Below, piece after piece: positions 29,039-39,373 of a DNA stretch of 64,000 nt. Under the pieces are notes generated by a model, which saw nothing but the letters and a program-made list of their open reading frames with translations, made no database searches and was not told the origin of the DNA. The stretch comes from an uncultured Lachnospiraceae bacterium. Its GTDB lineage: Bacteria; Bacillota; Clostridia; Lachnospirales; Lachnospiraceae. A program made the translations under genes and the position numbers. The stretch lies in contig CANQHZ010000006.1 in the NCBI GenBank assembly GCA_947623805.1, positions 1 to 64,000 on the forward strand, read 5' to 3'. The stretch's first letter is position 1. Each line of letters starts with the position of its first letter.

Positions 29039-30304
29039 CTAATGAGGTCGAATGTACTCCGCGTACCGCCCTGCATCTCTAACAGTCAGCCGCGCCCTCA
29101 TATATATACCGTCTTCCCTGTAATCTGTCTCGTACACGGCCGCGTTTTCAGTCAAATATGACATTATATCGCCCCTTTTATACGGTATCATCAGCTCACA
29201 TTCTCTGTACCCGCCCGAAAGCTTCTGCTCTATAAGCGCCAAAAGCGCGTCAATACTGTTTTCGGATTTTGCGCACATATACAGCTTGTCCTCTCCCTGT
29301 ATTGTGGCGAACTGCCCCATTCCGCACAAATCTGCCTTGTTGAAAATATATAGCATCGAAATATTTCCCGCGCCTAGTTCTTTGAGGGTTTCGTTTGTCA
29401 CCTTCATGTGCTCTGTATGATTTTCGTCTGAATAGTCAATCACCTGTAAAAGCAAATCCGCCTCGCGAACCTCATCAAGCGTCGAACGAAACGCCTTTAT
29501 CAGACTATGCGGCAGATTTGAGATAAATCCTACAGTGTCTGAAAGCAGGAAAGCGTTTCTGTTTGGTGGCGATATTTTTCTGACAGTAGTGTCAAGTGTC
29601 GCAAAGAGCATATCTTTCTCAAGCACCTGTTTTTTCTCATTTTCTTCAAACGCCGAAAGCAGTAGGTTCATAATGGTTGACTTGCCCGCGTTTGTATATC
29701 CGACAAGCGCCACACGCGGAATGTCTGACGCTGCGCGCTGCTTGCGCTGCGTTTTTCTCTCCTCGGATATGGCTGCAAGCTCGCGCCGCATTGTGGCAAG
29801 GCGCTGTTCAAGCCGCCTTCTGTCAAGCTCTATTTTCTTTTCGCCCACGCCCCTGCTGCTCATCGCGCCGCTCGTGCCGCCCTGCCTTGAAAGCGCTTTA
29901 TGCAGACCGACAAGACGCGGGAGCATGTATTGGAGCCGTGCGACTTCTACCTGCAGCTTAGCCTCTCTTGTCTTTGCGCGGCTCGAAAATATTTCCAATA
30001 TAAGCGTAGTTCTGTCCATCACGGGGTAATCAAGCTCGTTTTGGAGGTTTCTTAGCTGTATCGGCGTCAACCCGTTGTCAAAGATAATGATGTCCGCCTC
30101 TAGCGCGTCCGCCATTTCACGCGCTTCCGCGACCTTACCGCTGCCTATGTATGTAGCAGTGTTTGCCCGTTCCATACGCTGCTCAATGCGCCCTGCAACC
30201 TCCATACCGCACGCCTCGGCAAGACTTGACATCTCATCCATCGCAAGCTCAAAGGCGCCGGCGCTTTTATCTATGTTTATGCCTATTATCAGTGCTCTTT
30301 CCAT
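29039..30304 (-). CDS. hflX: Ribosome-associated GTPase HflX
   Basis: NTATYIGSGKVAEA, SRAKTREAKLQVEVARLQYMLPRL, VALVGYTNAGKSTIMN, DTVGFISNLPHSLIKAFRSTLDE. Confidence 0.96.
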   Translation of the reverse strand: MERALIIGINIDKSAGAFELAMDEMSSLAEACGMEVAGRIEQRMERANTATYIGSGKVAEAREMADALEADIIIFDNGLTPIQLRNLQNELDYPVMDRTTLILEIFSSRAKTREAKLQVEVARLQYMLPRLVGLHKALSRQGGTSGAMSSRGVGEKKIELDRRRLEQRLATMRRELAAISEERKTQRKQRAASDIPRVALVGYTNAGKSTIMNLLLSAFEENEKKQVLEKDMLFATLDTTVRKISPPNRNAFLLSDTVGFISNLPHSLIKAFRSTLDEVREADLLLQVIDYSDENHTEHMKVTNETLKELGAGNISMLYIFNKADLCGMGQFATIQGEDKLYMCAKSENSIDALLALIEQKLSGGYRECELMIPYKRGDIMSYLTENAAVYETDYREDGIYMRARLTVRDAGRYAEYIRPH

Positions 30305-30508
30305 ATAAATGTATATCTCCCATTCTTAAATGCACATTCTGTAAAATCGTGATATTATGAATATATTATAGTTTATTTAGTCAGGTTTGTAAAATAGGAA
30401 AATTTGGACAATGCGCGCCGTTTTTCAGGCGTTTTTCAGGCTTGTTTAAAGTGTGCTTTGGTGTAATGTAAGATATATGCGAAATATACGAATTTTTAAA
30501 ATTTTTTC

Positions 30509-30537
30509 TTGACATTTATAGTGCGTATAAGTATAAT
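30509..30537 (+). promoter_or_regulatory. Sigma-A type promoter for tRNA-Pro
   Basis: TTGACA-17 nt-TATAAT. Confidence 0.9.
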
Positions 30538-30555
30538 AAACTTTGTCAGCTAAAT

Positions 30556-30630
30556 CGGGGTGTGGCTCAGTTTGGCTAGAGCGCCACCTTAGGGAGGTGG
30601 AGGCCGCAAGTTCGAATCTTGTCACTCCGA
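30556..30630 (+). tRNA. tRNA-Pro(AGG)
   Basis: CGGGGTGTGGCTCAGTTTGGCTAGAGCGCCACCTTAGGGAGGTGGAGGCCGCAAGTTCGAATCTTGTCACTCCGA; anticodon stem CCACC/GGTGG, loop TTAGGGA gives AGG. Confidence 0.95.
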
Positions 30631-30645
30631 CTGCACAAAACAGTG

Positions 30646-30680
30646 AAAATACCGCAGAGCCGTTGGTTCTGCGGTATTTT
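30646..30680 (+). terminator. Rho-independent terminator after tRNA-Pro
   Basis: AAAATACCGCAGA-loop-TCTGCGGTATTTT. Confidence 0.88.
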
Positions 30681-30697
30681 AATTCTTACTTCTGCAA

Positions 30698-32101
30698 TCA
30701 TTTTCTCTCCAGTTTCTCCAGAATTTCTTCATAGCTGACAAGCGTCACGTTTCCCAGTTCCCGTGCCCTGTCTTCACATCCACTTGTAAATCCCTTCTTG
30801 GCAAATAAGTATAAGTGCGTTTTGGGATAACGAAACATTTGACTTCGCCTTACCAGCGTTTCAAGTATGCCTGCATCAGCCTTTTCGTTTGTCCATTTAC
30901 ACTCGCCAAACAAGGCGATATCCCTATCCTGCTCGCCCATTATGTCTATCTCCGCCTGGCTGCGGGCAGACGAATCGTTTCCCCACCAGCGCCCCAACTC
31001 CTTAAATTCCACGGGTGCCTCTCCAATAAGCAGCAGCCTCCACAAATATTGCTTGCAAATTTCTTCAAACACTTTTCCCATATAATCCGACAGATGTGGC
31101 TCAATTCGCTTATATGCCAAATCAACGCCTCCGCGGGCAATGACGGAATTATTTGCAGGCACAAATCGGTACCAAAAACGAAACATATTATCATCAATAG
31201 AATAAATGGATTTACGGGAAGTCTGCTCTCCATACGGCGTTTCCTTGCGAATTAATCCCAACGTTATGAGATTTTTGAGATAACCCGCGCAAACGCTTGT
31301 ATCTTCACCTACCTTGGAAGAAATTTCCGCCATACGTGAAGCGCCTGTCGCAATCGCGATAATTACTGCATTGTAAAGCGCAGGCTCTCTCACTTCCTGT
31401 TTTAGCAGATTTTCAGGTTCCTCAAAAAGAGAAGAAGATGTATTCAAAAAAGTATTCTTGATATTATCCTCAACGCTTAGCCTATCATCTATCTGCAAGA
31501 GATACTGCGGTGTACCTCCGAAAATGCCATAGAGAAGTGCCTTGTCCTCAGCGGCAAAATTTTTAAGATAACAGCAGGCATCTGCAAAATCAAACGGAAA
31601 AACCTTTATCTGCGCCGTCCTTCTGCCATATAGCGGCGCTTTATAAGACAGCACATAATCCTCCATATAAGACATAGAGGAGCCACATAAAATAAGCATT
31701 AATTTAGAGTCTTCCTTATACTTATCAATCAAAAGCTGCAAGGTAGAGGCTAAGCTTTGGAATGAACGCGCCACATACGGGTACTCGTCAATGACTAAAA
31801 TCAGCCGCTCTCGCTGCGCGAGCAAAAATACGTGCTCAAGTGCCGCCTGAAAAGATAAAAAAGACGTTTCAGTCTGAATGCCTGTTTCCAGCTCCACAAT
31901 ATTTTTGCTTAGATTTTCCAGATTTTGCTTGGCATTACTCTCTACTCCCATAAAATATATTGCTCTTTTTCCTTTGATAAACTGACTGATGAGAGCTGTC
32001 TTCCCCACACGTCGGCGACCATAGATAACCGCAAATTCAAATTTGTCTGACATATACAATTTATTTAATGATGACAATTCTCGCTCTCTGCCTATAAACA
32101 T
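30698..32101 (-). CDS. AAA-type ATP-binding protein with DUF234-like C-terminal nuclease-fold domain
   Basis: MFIGRERELSSLNKLY...VIYGRRRVGKTALISQFIKGK; LILVIDEYPY; C-terminal AEIDIMGEQDRDIALFGECKW. Confidence 0.9.
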   Translation of the reverse strand: MFIGRERELSSLNKLYMSDKFEFAVIYGRRRVGKTALISQFIKGKRAIYFMGVESNAKQNLENLSKNIVELETGIQTETSFLSFQAALEHVFLLAQRERLILVIDEYPYVARSFQSLASTLQLLIDKYKEDSKLMLILCGSSMSYMEDYVLSYKAPLYGRRTAQIKVFPFDFADACCYLKNFAAEDKALLYGIFGGTPQYLLQIDDRLSVEDNIKNTFLNTSSSLFEEPENLLKQEVREPALYNAVIIAIATGASRMAEISSKVGEDTSVCAGYLKNLITLGLIRKETPYGEQTSRKSIYSIDDNMFRFWYRFVPANNSVIARGGVDLAYKRIEPHLSDYMGKVFEEICKQYLWRLLLIGEAPVEFKELGRWWGNDSSARSQAEIDIMGEQDRDIALFGECKWTNEKADAGILETLVRRSQMFRYPKTHLYLFAKKGFTSGCEDRARELGNVTLVSYEEILEKLERK

Positions 32102-32204
32102 ATACTTGCCTCCATCATGTATTCTGTATATAGACTATACTATAGCATGGCATTGCAAATTAGTCAATTATAATTTACTAAATTACATTTTACTATCTTC
32201 TCAC

Positions 32205-33824
32205 TCACTTACCTCTAAACTTTTCCTCCAGCAGCTCCGCAACCGCTCCCGGTTTTTTTATCATTTCCATGAAAAATGATACAACTTTATCCCCAAGCAC
32301 AGACTGCGTAAGGTCTACACAGAATATGTCCGAGCACCGTAATATCGGCGTTATCACGGCACGCACATCATAGCTGCCTCCAAGCTTTATATCGGCAAGA
32401 ATTGGCATCAAATTCTCAAGCATAGGGTCCGGGCTCGGCGTAAAGGCACTGCCGTTATCGTCTACGCCCATCAGATATCTAAGCCACCCGGCAAACACAA
32501 ACGGTATGCCTTCAAGCGTGTCCAGTGACAACTCCTTAGAGGCTTCATACGCCTTGATTGTCTCGCCGAATCGTATCGGCAGCTTTTGCGATGTGTCTGT
32601 AGCAATTCTCTGCGGCGTGTCAGGCATAAACGGATTGGGAATACGCGTGTTTACTACCTCGTCAATAAATTCCTTGGGGCTTAATATGCCGGGATTTACC
32701 ACTACAGGCAGCCCCTCCTGATATCCTATCCGCTCTACAAGTCTTCTTAACGCGGGATTTTTCATCTCATCCGAAATAAGCTCATATCCAAGCAGGCATC
32801 CGAATATCGCAAGCGTAGTGTGGAGCGGATTAAGACAAGTGCAAACTTTCATTTTCTCCACCTTGTCAACTGTCTCCCGCGCGGTGAAGATTACGCCTGC
32901 GTCCTCCAGCTTAGGACGCCCGTTTGGAAAAGCATCCTCAATCACAAGATACTGACATTCCTCCGCGTTTACAAACGGCGCCACCCATGTATTTTTGCTT
33001 GTCACTATCTTTTCCAAATCTTCTATATTGTCCGCTGCCAGCATAGTCTCTACCTTAGGGTCAGGGCGAGGCGTAATTTTGTCAATCATACTCCATGGAA
33101 AAGACAGACGCGAAGAATCATTTACATAATCCATAAATTCTTTCTCGGCTATACCTGATTTTGTCCATTCTTTTGCGAATGCGGTCACGGCTGCCTTTAG
33201 TTTGTCACCATTGTGCGAGCAGTTGTCCATGCTCACAAGCGCAAGTGGCAGCTTTCCATGAAGATAGCGCTCATATATCAGCGCGCACACCTTTCCCAGA
33301 TAGCTTTTGGGATTTTCAAAGCCGTTTTCCATATCACTTTTTACTGCCGGCAGCATATCGCCCTTGCCGTCAACAAGGCTGTAACCCTTTTCGGTAATGG
33401 TAAAGCTTGCCATCTTCAATGACCTTGCGGCAAAAATTTCTTTCAGGCGTGAAAATTCGCTTTCATTTTCGCTGTCCAAAATAAGCGATTCAACTATGCT
33501 GCCAATCACTGTTTTTTCAACCTCTCCACTGCTTTTGAGCGTCACAAGAATGCTGTAGTCGTCATGAGGGCGATTCATTTTTTCTATGATTTCATAATCA
33601 AATCCCTCGGCAACTATAAGCCCTGTCGTGCTTTTGCCCTCCTCTATAAGCTGCTGCATCAGATTTGCCTGAAACGCGCGAAATATATTGCCCGCGCCAA
33701 AATGAATCCACTCCGGATTCTGCCTTGTAGCTTCCGCCAGCTTTTCCCTGTCATACGATGGCACATAATACCCTGCTTTTTCCCAAGTCTCTCTGTCCTT
33801 TAACCCATCTCTGTTTAATCTCAT
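32205..33824 (-). CDS. Mannitol dehydrogenase family protein, fructuronate reductase-like
   Basis: WIHFGAGNIFRAFQANLMQQLIEEG; MDNCSHNGDKL; KMKVCTCLNPLHTTLAIFGCLLGY. Start placed at MRLNRDGL. Confidence 0.88.
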   Translation of the reverse strand: MRLNRDGLKDRETWEKAGYYVPSYDREKLAEATRQNPEWIHFGAGNIFRAFQANLMQQLIEEGKSTTGLIVAEGFDYEIIEKMNRPHDDYSILVTLKSSGEVEKTVIGSIVESLILDSENESEFSRLKEIFAARSLKMASFTITEKGYSLVDGKGDMLPAVKSDMENGFENPKSYLGKVCALIYERYLHGKLPLALVSMDNCSHNGDKLKAAVTAFAKEWTKSGIAEKEFMDYVNDSSRLSFPWSMIDKITPRPDPKVETMLAADNIEDLEKIVTSKNTWVAPFVNAEECQYLVIEDAFPNGRPKLEDAGVIFTARETVDKVEKMKVCTCLNPLHTTLAIFGCLLGYELISDEMKNPALRRLVERIGYQEGLPVVVNPGILSPKEFIDEVVNTRIPNPFMPDTPQRIATDTSQKLPIRFGETIKAYEASKELSLDTLEGIPFVFAGWLRYLMGVDDNGSAFTPSPDPMLENLMPILADIKLGGSYDVRAVITPILRCSDIFCVDLTQSVLGDKVVSFFMEMIKKPGAVAELLEEKFRGK

Positions 33825-33909
33825 ATCAATCTCCCTTTCCGCGGACAGGTGCGCCGCCTCCTCAACAACACTAAAACAGGCAGCCGCAAACAAAACGACT
33901 GCCAGTTTC

Positions 33910-34743
33910 TTACTTTTCGACAAAATTATATTTAAGCCAGTTTTTGCAAAGCTCCATCCACTGCTCACACTGCGGGTCTATCTCCTTGCGCTCGGGTATA
34001 GCCGCCGTCTCCTTTGTTGCCAAAGCGTAACCATGCCCGCCATGCGGAAATACATGATACTCAAAATTTATGTCCGCACGCCTCAGCGCCGACGCAAACA
34101 AAAGCGAATTTTCAAGAGGCACCGCCCCGTCCTCAAAAGTGTGCCACATAAACACAGGCGGCACATTTTCAGTCACCTGCTTTTCAAGGCTGAGCTTGAC
34201 CTCAAGCTCATGCGACGCCTTTTCACCCATAAAATTTACAAATGAACCGACATGGGCATACTCTCCCGAAGTGATAACAGGATATGCCAAAATCAAGCCG
34301 TTTGGCTTATAGCTTTCCTTGGAAATATTCATCTCCTTTTCAAGCCATTCCTCATGCCAAAAGCACCCAAGGCTTGCCGCCAAATGGCCCCCCGCCGAAA
34401 ATCCCGCCAGTATGATTTTGTCCTTGTCTATCGCAAGCTCGTCGGCACGCTTTCTGATAATGCTGACCGCTTTTGCAAGCTCCAAAAGTTCCTGCGGATA
34501 TTCTACTCCGTCTTTTGAAATATCGTACCAGAGCACTGCCGCATGGCAGCCCGCCGTGAGGAAATTGAACGCTATCGGCTCACCCTCCCTTACAGACACA
34601 TGCTCATATCCGCCGCCCGGACACACAAGCACTATCGGGCGCCTGCGCAGCCCGTACGTCGCGGGATAATCCTCCTGAATATAAAGCGAAAGTGATGCCT
34701 GAACCGCTCCGTCCATGTCCAGCTTAATATTTTCGTACTTCAT
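33910..34743 (-). CDS. Alpha/beta hydrolase (acetyl esterase-like)
   Basis: VLVCPGGGYEHVSVREGEPIAFNF...ILAGFSAGGHLAASLG...FPHGGHGYAL. Confidence 0.9.
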   Translation of the reverse strand: MKYENIKLDMDGAVQASLSLYIQEDYPATYGLRRRPIVLVCPGGGYEHVSVREGEPIAFNFLTAGCHAAVLWYDISKDGVEYPQELLELAKAVSIIRKRADELAIDKDKIILAGFSAGGHLAASLGCFWHEEWLEKEMNISKESYKPNGLILAYPVITSGEYAHVGSFVNFMGEKASHELEVKLSLEKQVTENVPPVFMWHTFEDGAVPLENSLLFASALRRADINFEYHVFPHGGHGYALATKETAAIPERKEIDPQCEQWMELCKNWLKYNFVEK

Positions 34744-34821
34744 ACTAATCCCCCATTCTTGATGCACCTGCAAATTTATTTTTCACACTATCAAAAATTC
34801 GACCGCCTTGTAAAGCGCCGC

Positions 34822-35958
34822 CTATTTATATATTACCTCTCTGCCCTTTTGAGCTATCGCAATATATGTTTTACCCTCATTAAGCTGTATCTCATTGCCC
34901 AAATCATCATAATATACTGTCGGAGAATAATCGTCAGTCTTCTGCCATGTCACGTGTATGCACTTACCCTTTGTAAAGTAATAGCCGTCCTCCGTGACAT
35001 CATAATTCTGAAAATACAGATAACCCTTTGCGTCAAGCTTAATCCATTTCGTATTCTGCACAATTACATTTGCGAATTTAAGCTGCTCTCCATTCAAGGC
35101 ATCTGTCTGGGGCTTTCCGTGCAGCGACTTATAATACATTCCGTCATTAGGGTTGTATACAAGCGAGCTTTTTGTGTAAGTGAAAATCTTTGAAAGGTCT
35201 ATCGTGTTGGCTGTCGCTGCCGCCGCGCCGTACTGCTCCAATGTATTTACGCCCTCTGCAAATGTGAAATGCTTTGCATTGTAATATTCAGGTCTCAATG
35301 CCGGCGAATAACCAAGCTCAGCGCAGGCGTTTATAATGCCGGCCGCGCTTGTATATGCATTATGAGGCGCTTTTTTGTCCGCTGTTCTAAAAAATGCGCC
35401 AGAGCCCGGAGCGCCGCCGCCTACTCCGTACTGCGCCGTACCCGTGATGTTGTTTATATCGGGCGCGGTAATCCTGTCTTTCATATACACTACGCCGCCA
35501 AAATGTACAAGCAGGGCGTCCCATTCCGTAGCCTCGGGGATATAGTATGCCCTGCAGCTTCTCACATTTCCTATCTGCGGAAGTCCCACCCAGTCATCGA
35601 TAATCGCCATCTGGCGAGAAATTTCTCCCTCCTCCATAATCTCATAGAGGACCTTTGCATGGCTTATACCGTACGACGGCTGCGCCGCTTTGTCCGTCGG
35701 CATCATTATGGCGATAGGCCTTACCGCCGCCTGCTCAGGCGTAACCCATTCGTTCGTGTATATACTCCTGACATACGCGGGAGTTTCAAGCGGCAAAGGC
35801 ATAGTGGAAATGTCAGTATCGCCCTCCGCCGCATATACTTCTGAAAAGCCTGCCTGTCCGAAATTAATAGGCCCCGCCATAGACACAGCCGCCGCCATCG
35901 CAATCCCAAACGCAAGCCCCTTGCTTGCCGCTCTTTTAATCAATGTCTTTTTTTTCAT
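34822..35958 (-). CDS. DUF3048 domain protein (YerB-like), secreted
   Basis: Signal peptide; RPIAIMMPTDKAAQPSYGISHAKVLYEIMEEGEISRQMAI; RSCRAYYIPEATEWDALLVHFGG. Confidence 0.88.
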   Translation of the reverse strand: MKKKTLIKRAASKGLAFGIAMAAAVSMAGPINFGQAGFSEVYAAEGDTDISTMPLPLETPAYVRSIYTNEWVTPEQAAVRPIAIMMPTDKAAQPSYGISHAKVLYEIMEEGEISRQMAIIDDWVGLPQIGNVRSCRAYYIPEATEWDALLVHFGGVVYMKDRITAPDINNITGTAQYGVGGGAPGSGAFFRTADKKAPHNAYTSAAGIINACAELGYSPALRPEYYNAKHFTFAEGVNTLEQYGAAAATANTIDLSKIFTYTKSSLVYNPNDGMYYKSLHGKPQTDALNGEQLKFANVIVQNTKWIKLDAKGYLYFQNYDVTEDGYYFTKGKCIHVTWQKTDDYSPTVYYDDLGNEIQLNEGKTYIAIAQKGREVIYK

Positions 35959-36077
35959 AAAAATCTCTCCCTCTTAGTTCACAATATTTAGTATAAAATT
36001 TGTCTGACATCTTAAATTTTTCGCGTCACAATAATAGTTTAACTTCTATCCCGCACATAGTCAATGGTTTGTTAATG

Positions 36078-36701
36078 TCAATTATTTTCCACAGCGCGCT
36101 TCAACTTTGCTTTCAGCCTTTGCAGCGCGTTGTCCGTGGACTTGGCATCACGCCCCAAGACCTTTGCTATCTGCGAATATGACATCCCTGTCAGGTACAG
36201 GTCAAGCACCTGCTTTTCAAATCCGCTCAATTCTTTGGAAATAATCGCCTCTATCTGCTCGACATTTTCCTTGTCTATGAAAAGCTCCTCGGGGTTTGTC
36301 TGTATTCCTGAAATCAGCAGATTTACAAGTTCCGTGGTATCGCCGTCGCTTTCATTCTCCCTTGCGTCAGCGTAAAGCGACACATACGAATTAAGTGGAG
36401 TGTGCTTTTTTCTGCGCGAGGACTGCACGGCATTGTACATCTGGCGCGACACGCATAAATCCGCAAATGTATAAAAGCTCGCGTCCCTACCCGCGTCATA
36501 ATCGCGCACAGCCTTGAAAAGTCCTATCATTCCCTCCTGTATAAGGTCATCACTGTCCGCTCCGAGTATATACATCGACTTTGCCTTTTTTCTGACAAGA
36601 TTTTTGTACTTGTCCATTATATATTCCGTGATACGGCTTTCACCTTGCCTTATCCTGTCGATAAGCTCCTCGTCCGAAAAGGTTTCAAATCCTGATGCCA
36701 T
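36078..36701 (-). CDS. sigH: Sigma-70 family factor, SigH-like
   Basis: EYIMDKYKNLVRKKAKSMYILGADSDDLIQEGMIGLFKAVRDYDAGRDASFYTFADLCVSRQMYNAVQSSRRKKHTPLN. Confidence 0.92.
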   Translation of the reverse strand: MASGFETFSDEELIDRIRQGESRITEYIMDKYKNLVRKKAKSMYILGADSDDLIQEGMIGLFKAVRDYDAGRDASFYTFADLCVSRQMYNAVQSSRRKKHTPLNSYVSLYADARENESDGDTTELVNLLISGIQTNPEELFIDKENVEQIEAIISKELSGFEKQVLDLYLTGMSYSQIAKVLGRDAKSTDNALQRLKAKLKRAVENN

Positions 36702-36708
36702 TCCCGCC

Positions 36709-37455
36709 TCACTTTTTCACCATTCTCTGGCGCACAATCTCATACGCAAGCACTCCCGCCGCCACAGACGCGTTAAGCGAATCGATATCGCCCCTCATAG
36801 GAATTGCAGCATTAAAATCACAGCTCTCCTTTACAAGCCTGCTCACCCCAGAGCCCTCACTACCTATGACAAGACCAATCGCTCCCCGCAAATCAAGGTC
36901 ATACATCACCTCGCCGTCCATATCGGCACACACAAACCATAAACCCTCTTTTTTCAAATCCTCCATAGCCCTGACAAGATTTGTCACACGCGCCACAGGC
37001 GTATAATTCAAAGCCCCCGCCGACGCCTTAGCCACAGCCGCAGTAAGCCCCACAGAACGGTCCTTCAGTATAATCACGCCATGCGCCCCCGAAAGATTAG
37101 CCGTCCTGATAATCGCTCCCAGATTGTGCGGGTCCTCTATACCATCAAGCAGAAATATAAAAGGCTGCTCACCCTTTTCCCGCGCCGCCTCCAATATATC
37201 CTCAACCTGCGCATATTCATAAGCCGCAGCATACGCGATAACACCCTGATGCTTACCCGTGCTGCTTATCTGGTCAAGACGCTCCTTCGTCACATACTTT
37301 ATAAAAGTATCATGCTTTTTCGCCTCACGCTTTATAGTCTGCATAGGCCCATCCTGCGCCCCGTCAAGCATAAACAGCTTGTCAATCGGCTTGCCCGCGC
37401 GAAATGCCTCGATAACGGCATTTCTTCCCTCTATCGTAAATTCTTCATATCTCAT
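36709..37455 (-). CDS. rlmB: 23S rRNA (guanosine-2'-O-)-methyltransferase, TrmH/SpoU family
   Basis: IEGRNAVIEAFRAGKPIDKLF; LDGIEDPHNLGAIIRTANLSGAHGVI; GSEGSGVSRLV; NASVAAGVLAYEIVRQR. Confidence 0.95.
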   Translation of the reverse strand: MRYEEFTIEGRNAVIEAFRAGKPIDKLFMLDGAQDGPMQTIKREAKKHDTFIKYVTKERLDQISSTGKHQGVIAYAAAYEYAQVEDILEAAREKGEQPFIFLLDGIEDPHNLGAIIRTANLSGAHGVIILKDRSVGLTAAVAKASAGALNYTPVARVTNLVRAMEDLKKEGLWFVCADMDGEVMYDLDLRGAIGLVIGSEGSGVSRLVKESCDFNAAIPMRGDIDSLNASVAAGVLAYEIVRQRMVKK

Positions 37456-37484
37456 AATAATACTCCATTCACGCAAATATCCCG

Positions 37485-37925
37485 TTAAATCTCAATCTCC
37501 AACAGCTCAATCCCCTTTTTTACAAGCTCTATGACACGCTCCGACCTGTCGCTCAAAAACAAATATCCACAAACCGCCTCAAATCCCGTCGCTTTCCTGT
37601 AATCCACAAGACTAGCATTCTTAGCCGACGAATTAATCTTCGCATTCCTCCCACGCTTGTAAATAACCTGCTCCTCCTCAGTCATAAAATTATCATAAAG
37701 CGCCTCCGCCATAGCCGCCTGCGTCTGCGCGCACACCAGCTTAATCGTATGCCCATGCAGCTCCTCCACAGCTCGCTGCCCCATATCCACCACAATAGTA
37801 CGCATAATAATCTCATAAACCGCATCACCAATATAAGCAAACGTCAACGGCGAATAAGTCCTAATATCCACCCCACCCCCGCCAAACGCCGCCCGTATCT
37901 GCGAAAGCATCCCGTCATTCTCCAT
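37485..37925 (-). CDS. mrnC: Mini-ribonuclease 3
   Basis: SPLTFAYIGDAVYEIIMRT...KRGRNAKINSSAKNASLVDYRKATGFEAVCGYLFL; next to cysS. Confidence 0.94.
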   Translation of the reverse strand: MENDGMLSQIRAAFGGGGVDIRTYSPLTFAYIGDAVYEIIMRTIVVDMGQRAVEELHGHTIKLVCAQTQAAMAEALYDNFMTEEEQVIYKRGRNAKINSSAKNASLVDYRKATGFEAVCGYLFLSDRSERVIELVKKGIELLEIEI

Positions 37926-37939
37926 AGCAAACCCTCATA

Positions 37940-39373
37940 TCACTTCTTAAGCTCCCAGACAACACCCTCCCGCGTGTCTTTAAGCGTAACTCCCTTCGCC
38001 ATCAACTCATCCCTAATTGCGTCAGCCCTGGCAAAATCCTTCTCCTTTTTCGCAGCCTTACGCTCCTCTATCTTTCCCAGTATATACGCCTCAAACTCCG
38101 CATCAACTCCGCTGTCCGCCGCCTTCTTCTCGTGCGCTACGGCAAGATCAAGCGACAGCACTTCATCAAAGCTCTCCGCCAGCGCAAACTTTGTCGCATC
38201 CGACATATCCGCCTTGAGCATATCGTAAAGCACAGTTATCGCCATAGCCGAATTTAAGTCGTCACAAAGCGCCTCCTCAAACTGCGCCCTGTACTCATCA
38301 AATTTCTCCCTATCGACCTCGCCGCTCCTGTCAAGCGCCCCTATCCGCTTCACCAGCTTGTCATACGCCGCGCTCATATTATCAAGCACCTCATACGAAA
38401 ACTCCAGCGGCTTACGATAATGCGACTGTAAACAGAAAAAGCGGTAAACAAGCGGATCATACCCCTTTTCCTCCAAAAGCGACACAGTAAGAAAATCCCC
38501 CTTCGACTTGCTCATCTTCCCCGACTTATCGTTCAAATGATGCACATGAAACCAGTAATTGCACCACTTATGCCCCAGATACGCCTCACTCTGCGCAATC
38601 TCATTCGTATGGTGCGGGAAAATATTGTCCACGCCGCCGCAGTGAATATCCATATACTCGCCAAGATGCTTCATGCTGATGCACGAGCACTCAATATGCC
38701 ACCCTGGATACCCAAGCCCCCACGGGCTCTCCCATTTAAGCTCCTGATCCTCAAACTTTGACTTTGTAAACCACAGCACGAAGTCGCTCTTGTTCCTCTT
38801 ATTTTCGTCCTCGCCCACGTCATCGCGCACGCCGACAAGCAGCTCCTTTTCGCTCTGGCTTGAAAATACATAGTATTCCTTAAGCTTTGAAGTGTCAAAA
38901 TATATATTCCCGCCGCTCTCATACGCGTAGCCCTTTTCCAGCAATACCGTAATCATATGAATAAACTCGTCTATGCAGTTCGTGGCAGGCTCCACGACGT
39001 CAGGCGTCTTGATATTCAGCTTTCTGCAGTCGCTAAAAAACGCGTCAGTGTAAAATTTTGCTATCTCCATCACGCTCTTGTGCTCGCGCTTTGCTCCGCT
39101 CAGCATTTTGTCCTCGCCCGTATCGGCGTCGCTTGAAAGATGCCCCACGTCAGTTATATTCATAACGCGCTTGACGTCATAGCCTATATAGCGCAGCGTT
39201 TTTTCAAGCAAATCCTCCATTATGTAGCTTCTGAGGTTGCCGATATGCGCATAATGATATACTGTCGGCCCGCAGGTGTACATTGACACCTTTCCGTCAT
39301 TATTCGGTATAAACCTTTCCACGCGCCTTGTGAGCGTATTGTAAAAGGATAGTTTGTTTTCCATTTTTGTCAT
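37940..39373 (-). CDS. cysS: Cysteine-tRNA ligase
   Basis: MYTCGPTVYHYAHIGNLRSYIMEDLLEKTL; KMSKSKGDFLTV. Confidence 0.98.
   Translation of the reverse strand: MTKMENKLSFYNTLTRRVERFIPNNDGKVSMYTCGPTVYHYAHIGNLRSYIMEDLLEKTLRYIGYDVKRVMNITDVGHLSSDADTGEDKMLSGAKREHKSVMEIAKFYTDAFFSDCRKLNIKTPDVVEPATNCIDEFIHMITVLLEKGYAYESGGNIYFDTSKLKEYYVFSSQSEKELLVGVRDDVGEDENKRNKSDFVLWFTKSKFEDQELKWESPWGLGYPGWHIECSCISMKHLGEYMDIHCGGVDNIFPHHTNEIAQSEAYLGHKWCNYWFHVHHLNDKSGKMSKSKGDFLTVSLLEEKGYDPLVYRFFCLQSHYRKPLEFSYEVLDNMSAAYDKLVKRIGALDRSGEVDREKFDEYRAQFEEALCDDLNSAMAITVLYDMLKADMSDATKFALAESFDEVLSLDLAVAHEKKAADSGVDAEFEAYILGKIEERKAAKKEKDFARADAIRDELMAKGVTLKDTREGVVWELKK

Noticed and set aside
30698-32101. Possible tRNA-Pro-associated genomic island starting with the AAA ATPase
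   Set aside because: No integrase, no repeat of the tRNA 3' end noticed; single gene insufficient evidence for an island.
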